Part shown: piece by piece, positions 5,454-6,990 of the stretch
Position numbering within the stretch: the first letter of the stretch is position 1
How the letters are laid out: each line of letters opens with the position of its first letter
Assembly: GCA_016840645.1 (NCBI GenBank)
Contig: JAEORY010000203.1
Coordinates: 1-6,990 of the forward strand
DNA length: 6,990 bases
Direction: 5' to 3'
DNA from: Candidatus Borrarchaeota archaeon
Lineage (GTDB): Archaea > Asgardarchaeota > Sifarchaeia > Borrarchaeales > Borrarchaeaceae
The notes under the pieces: generated by a model
Databases searched by the model: none
The model's input: the letters and a program-made list of their open reading frames with translations, nothing else
Told to the model about the DNA's origin: nothing
Translations under genes and position numbers: made by a program

Positions 5454-5465
5454 TTTTTTCTCCTA
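5454..5465 (-). promoter_or_regulatory. Ribosome binding site fused to upstream stop, fixing a TTG start
   Basis: The thymidine kinase stop TAG is the first part of TAGGAG, and AGGAG then sits six bases before the TTG start of the DHH phosphoesterase. This decides the TTG start, since no ATG lies before motif I, and implies coupled translation. Confidence 0.8.
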
Positions 5466-6023
5466 AAATGCAATTCCTGCGTGATGCTTGAGGCACCTTG
5501 CCTCATATATATCATCGCCACCGACATGAATCAAGCTCGTGTCACTAAATTCTTCTTTTCTCATAGTGTAAGACGCATCTTGACCGCAGACAGTACAGAC
5601 TGCTTTACATTTTTTTACATGTGTTGCATGACTTAAAAGACTAGAAACTTCTTCAAAAGTTGTTAAAGAAGAAGAAAGATCTAGTGTAGATATAATCACG
5701 TCTATCCTTTTATTGTATAGAAAATACAAGCAAGCGTTAGATACGTCGTCAATCATAAAAGCTTCATCAACAGCGATAGCATCAGGTACTTTTTTATTGC
5801 TTAAATATTCTATTATGTCTTGGCCTGTATTTACAAGTATGCAAGGAACTTGCATTCCACTGTGAGTCATAATTAAGCCTTCTTTGGTATATCTGTTGTC
5901 CATGGCAGGCTTAAAACAAATTACTTCTTTGTTTGCATATTTGTATCTTTCGACTTGTTGTAAAAGCTTAGTAGACTTGCCGCTAAACATCGGGCCTACA
6001 TATATTTTTAACTTAGGAACCAT
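5463..6023 (-). CDS. tdk: Thymidine kinase (TK1-like, type II)
   Basis: The product phosphorylates thymidine to dTMP using ATP. At 186 residues it has normal length for the TK1-like family. Visible features in order are the P-loop GPMFSGKST (residues 10-18), FKPAMDNRY (37-45), the Walker B/catalytic pair in DEAFMID (85-91, with Glu86 the expected general base), the late zinc site CTVC (143-146) with CLKH (177-180), and the lasso-loop stretch GGDDIYEARC (168-177) that contacts the thymine base. The family's usual GLD stretch after Walker B reads TLD (113-115), a minor departure. The ATG at 6023 lies inside the cupin 3' end, and no other start precedes the P-loop. The stop TAG is part of the Shine-Dalgarno sequence of the next gene. 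With the dCMP deaminase downstream it would enlarge the thymidylate pool during phage replication. All key residues look intact, so it is probably active. Confidence 0.95.
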   Translation of the reverse strand: MVPKLKIYVGPMFSGKSTKLLQQVERYKYANKEVICFKPAMDNRYTKEGLIMTHSGMQVPCILVNTGQDIIEYLSNKKVPDAIAVDEAFMIDDVSNACLYFLYNKRIDVIISTLDLSSSLTTFEEVSSLLSHATHVKKCKAVCTVCGQDASYTMRKEEFSDTSLIHVGGDDIYEARCLKHHAGIAF

Positions 6024-6451
6024 CTCTTTACAATATCCTCAATGTGTTTTGAAACTTTGATTGTTTTTCTTCCGTAATCATCGTGTATTCTATTAACAGA
6101 TTCTTGACCTCGATCAGCTGAAGAAACTTCTAAAATAATTGAGTCTTCTAACGCTTCCAGGCGATAGGGGCAGCCTGACTGCACTGACAGTGCCATTTTT
6201 TCTTTTAGAACTGCTGTTTTTAGATCGCCTATGTCATTTTTTATCAATTCTTCATCAGCAAAGTATGCTTTTACAGAGCCTGTTGCGCATATTAAAAGTT
6301 CGTTTTTAAGATCGTGATATTTAAAGCTGTTTCTCTGACCTTTCTTTAAAGTCATTGTTTTAACAGCAACAGCACCCTGAGAATTCCAACTAGTTTCTTC
6401 TCCCCAAGGCTTATCAATAGATGATGAAGAAATTACCCACGCCGATTTCAT
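6008..6451 (-). CDS. Cupin-domain protein, like the C-terminal half of type II mannose-6-phosphate isomerase / ManC
   Basis: This is a single-domain cupin of about 147 residues. Visible signatures are KPWGEE near the N-terminus, the first cupin box (NSFKYHDLKNELLICATG, with a His and a Glu as likely metal ligands), the second box around PYRLEALEDSIILEVSS, and a terminal RIHDDYGR. The last resembles the (D/E)DxYGR ending of bifunctional ManC/AlgA proteins, so a sugar-phosphate isomerase or sugar-binding role is likely. The nucleotidyltransferase half of ManC is absent. ATG at 6451 is preferred: it lies just after the epimerase stop. An in-frame GTG at 6475 would add eight residues overlapping the epimerase, and the family signature begins downstream of both. 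The 3' end overlaps the thymidine kinase start by 16 bases. Its neighbour suggests sugar-nucleotide metabolism. Enzymatic isomerase activity is inferred, not shown. Confidence 0.8.
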   Translation of the reverse strand: MKSAWVISSSSIDKPWGEETSWNSQGAVAVKTMTLKKGQRNSFKYHDLKNELLICATGSVKAYFADEELIKNDIGDLKTAVLKEKMALSVQSGCPYRLEALEDSIILEVSSADRGQESVNRIHDDYGRKTIKVSKHIEDIVKRWFLS

Positions 6452-6459
6452 ATTTCTGG

Positions 6460-6990
6460 TCAACCTAGATCCCACCAGTCTATTGTCTGCTCAAGACCTT
6501 CCCAAAAAGTTACAAGTGGCTTATACCCTAGTTCTGATTCTGCTCTCGAAATATCTGCAAGCGTATGCTTGACATCGCCCGGTCTTTCTGGTGCATGCTT
6601 GACTTTTACATCAAAATTAGCTCTAAAGTAGTCCAAAATTTGTCTATTAGATACACTAGAACCACATGCAATATTGTAAGCACGACCTTTAAAAGACATA
6701 CTAGAGTTAGCAGCTAAAATATTAGCATCAACTGTGTTATCTATGTAACACATGTCTCTTGTTTGCTCCCCATCTCCATCTGACCTTAGCGGGAGACCAT
6801 TTTTGGCAGCATGACACCATGCAGCAACTGCTGTTGAATAAGGCGAGTCACCGAGTTGCCCAGGACCGAAAACATTAAAGTAGCGCAAACAGACAATATC
6901 TAAATTATACAAATCAGCAGCTAGCTTTGCATAGTCTTCAATTGTAAACTTTTGCCATGCATATGGGGACTTAGGAAGATTTTTTCCTCT
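6460..6990 (-). CDS. NAD-dependent sugar-nucleotide epimerase/dehydratase (extended SDR), N-terminus outside window
   Basis: This is the C-terminal 176 codons of an extended short-chain dehydrogenase/reductase, the family of UDP-glucose 4-epimerase and nucleotide-sugar dehydratases. The frame is open to the window edge, so the Rossmann NAD-binding half (GxxGxxG) lies outside. The first visible residues carry the catalytic YxxxK motif (YAWQK, window residues 10-14). Next come RYFNVFGPGQ (36-45), the substrate-loop stretch GDGEQTRDMCYIDN, and the usual C-terminal signature (LGYKP, then EGLEQTIDWW). A TTG at 6912 could be mistaken for a start, but the family match continues upstream of it, so it is internal. 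The stop TGA lies 8 bases before the cupin start, suggesting one pathway. The product probably interconverts a nucleotide sugar in the cytoplasm, for a phage or host surface glycan. The exact substrate cannot be told from the visible half. Confidence 0.9.
   Translation of the reverse strand, partial: RGKNLPKSPYAWQKFTIEDYAKLAADLYNLDIVCLRYFNVFGPGQLGDSPYSTAVAAWCHAAKNGLPLRSDGDGEQTRDMCYIDNTVDANILAANSSMSFKGRAYNIACGSSVSNRQILDYFRANFDVKVKHAPERPGDVKHTLADISRAESELGYKPLVTFWEGLEQTIDWWDLG

Noticed and set aside
5415..5636. Plus-strand open frame of 73 codons
   Set aside because: Antisense to thymidine kinase and the DHH start; no translation signal of its own.
6452..6475. Longer cupin beginning at GTG 6475
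   Set aside because: It would overlap the epimerase, and the added residues match nothing in the family. ATG 6451 right after the epimerase stop is simpler.
1..6990. tRNA, rRNA, CRISPR array, insertion sequence or attachment site
   Set aside because: No cloverleaf-like segment, spaced repeat array, transposase or terminal inverted repeat was noticed, and coding genes cover nearly the whole window.

Overview
The window is AT-rich, densely packed and coded entirely on the minus strand: thirteen genes, most of them overlapping or separated by only a few bases. Small genes, stop/start overlaps, an acidic low-complexity protein, a holin/spanin-like cluster and nucleotide-salvage enzymes together point to the genome of a tailed double-stranded DNA phage, probably a larger, T4-like or jumbo-like genome of aquatic type. 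Spanin-like proteins imply a host with an outer membrane. There is no integrase, transposase, tRNA, rRNA or bacterial housekeeping gene. Phage origin is inferred from gene content: no major capsid, tail or terminase gene lies inside the window.

In the direction of transcription (high to low coordinates) the layout is as follows. (1) 6990-6008 holds two sugar genes: the C-terminal part of an NAD-dependent sugar-nucleotide epimerase/dehydratase that runs off the window, and a ManC-tail-like cupin. (2) 6023-4202 holds nucleotide metabolism: thymidine kinase, a DHH/DHHA1 phosphoesterase and a dCMP deaminase-type zinc deaminase. Thymidine kinase and dCMP deaminase both lead to thymidylate, fitting a lytic phage that needs dTTP. 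(3) 4192-2276 holds a small protein of unknown function, an Fe/Mn superoxide dismutase-fold protein with all four metal ligands and an unusual N-terminal extension, an acidic repeat-containing protein with a glycine tail, and a ribbon-helix-helix-like protein. (4) 2260-1216 holds three small membrane proteins that look like a lysis cassette: a holin-like protein, an inner-membrane spanin-like protein and a secreted coiled-coil protein with a C-terminal membrane segment. (5) 1168-1 holds the first 389 codons of a large acidic protein of unknown function that runs off the window.

The genes read as one long co-transcribed, translationally coupled array. No terminator hairpin was seen, and the only gap longer than about 25 bases is 1169-1215. 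Four genes start with TTG, each behind a purine-rich Shine-Dalgarno sequence, in two cases one that shares bases with the upstream stop codon (TAGGAG). The items most worth following up are the superoxide dismutase-like protein and its leader, an LNE motif shared with two neighbouring proteins that may be a prohead-protease site, and the endolysin-less lysis cassette.
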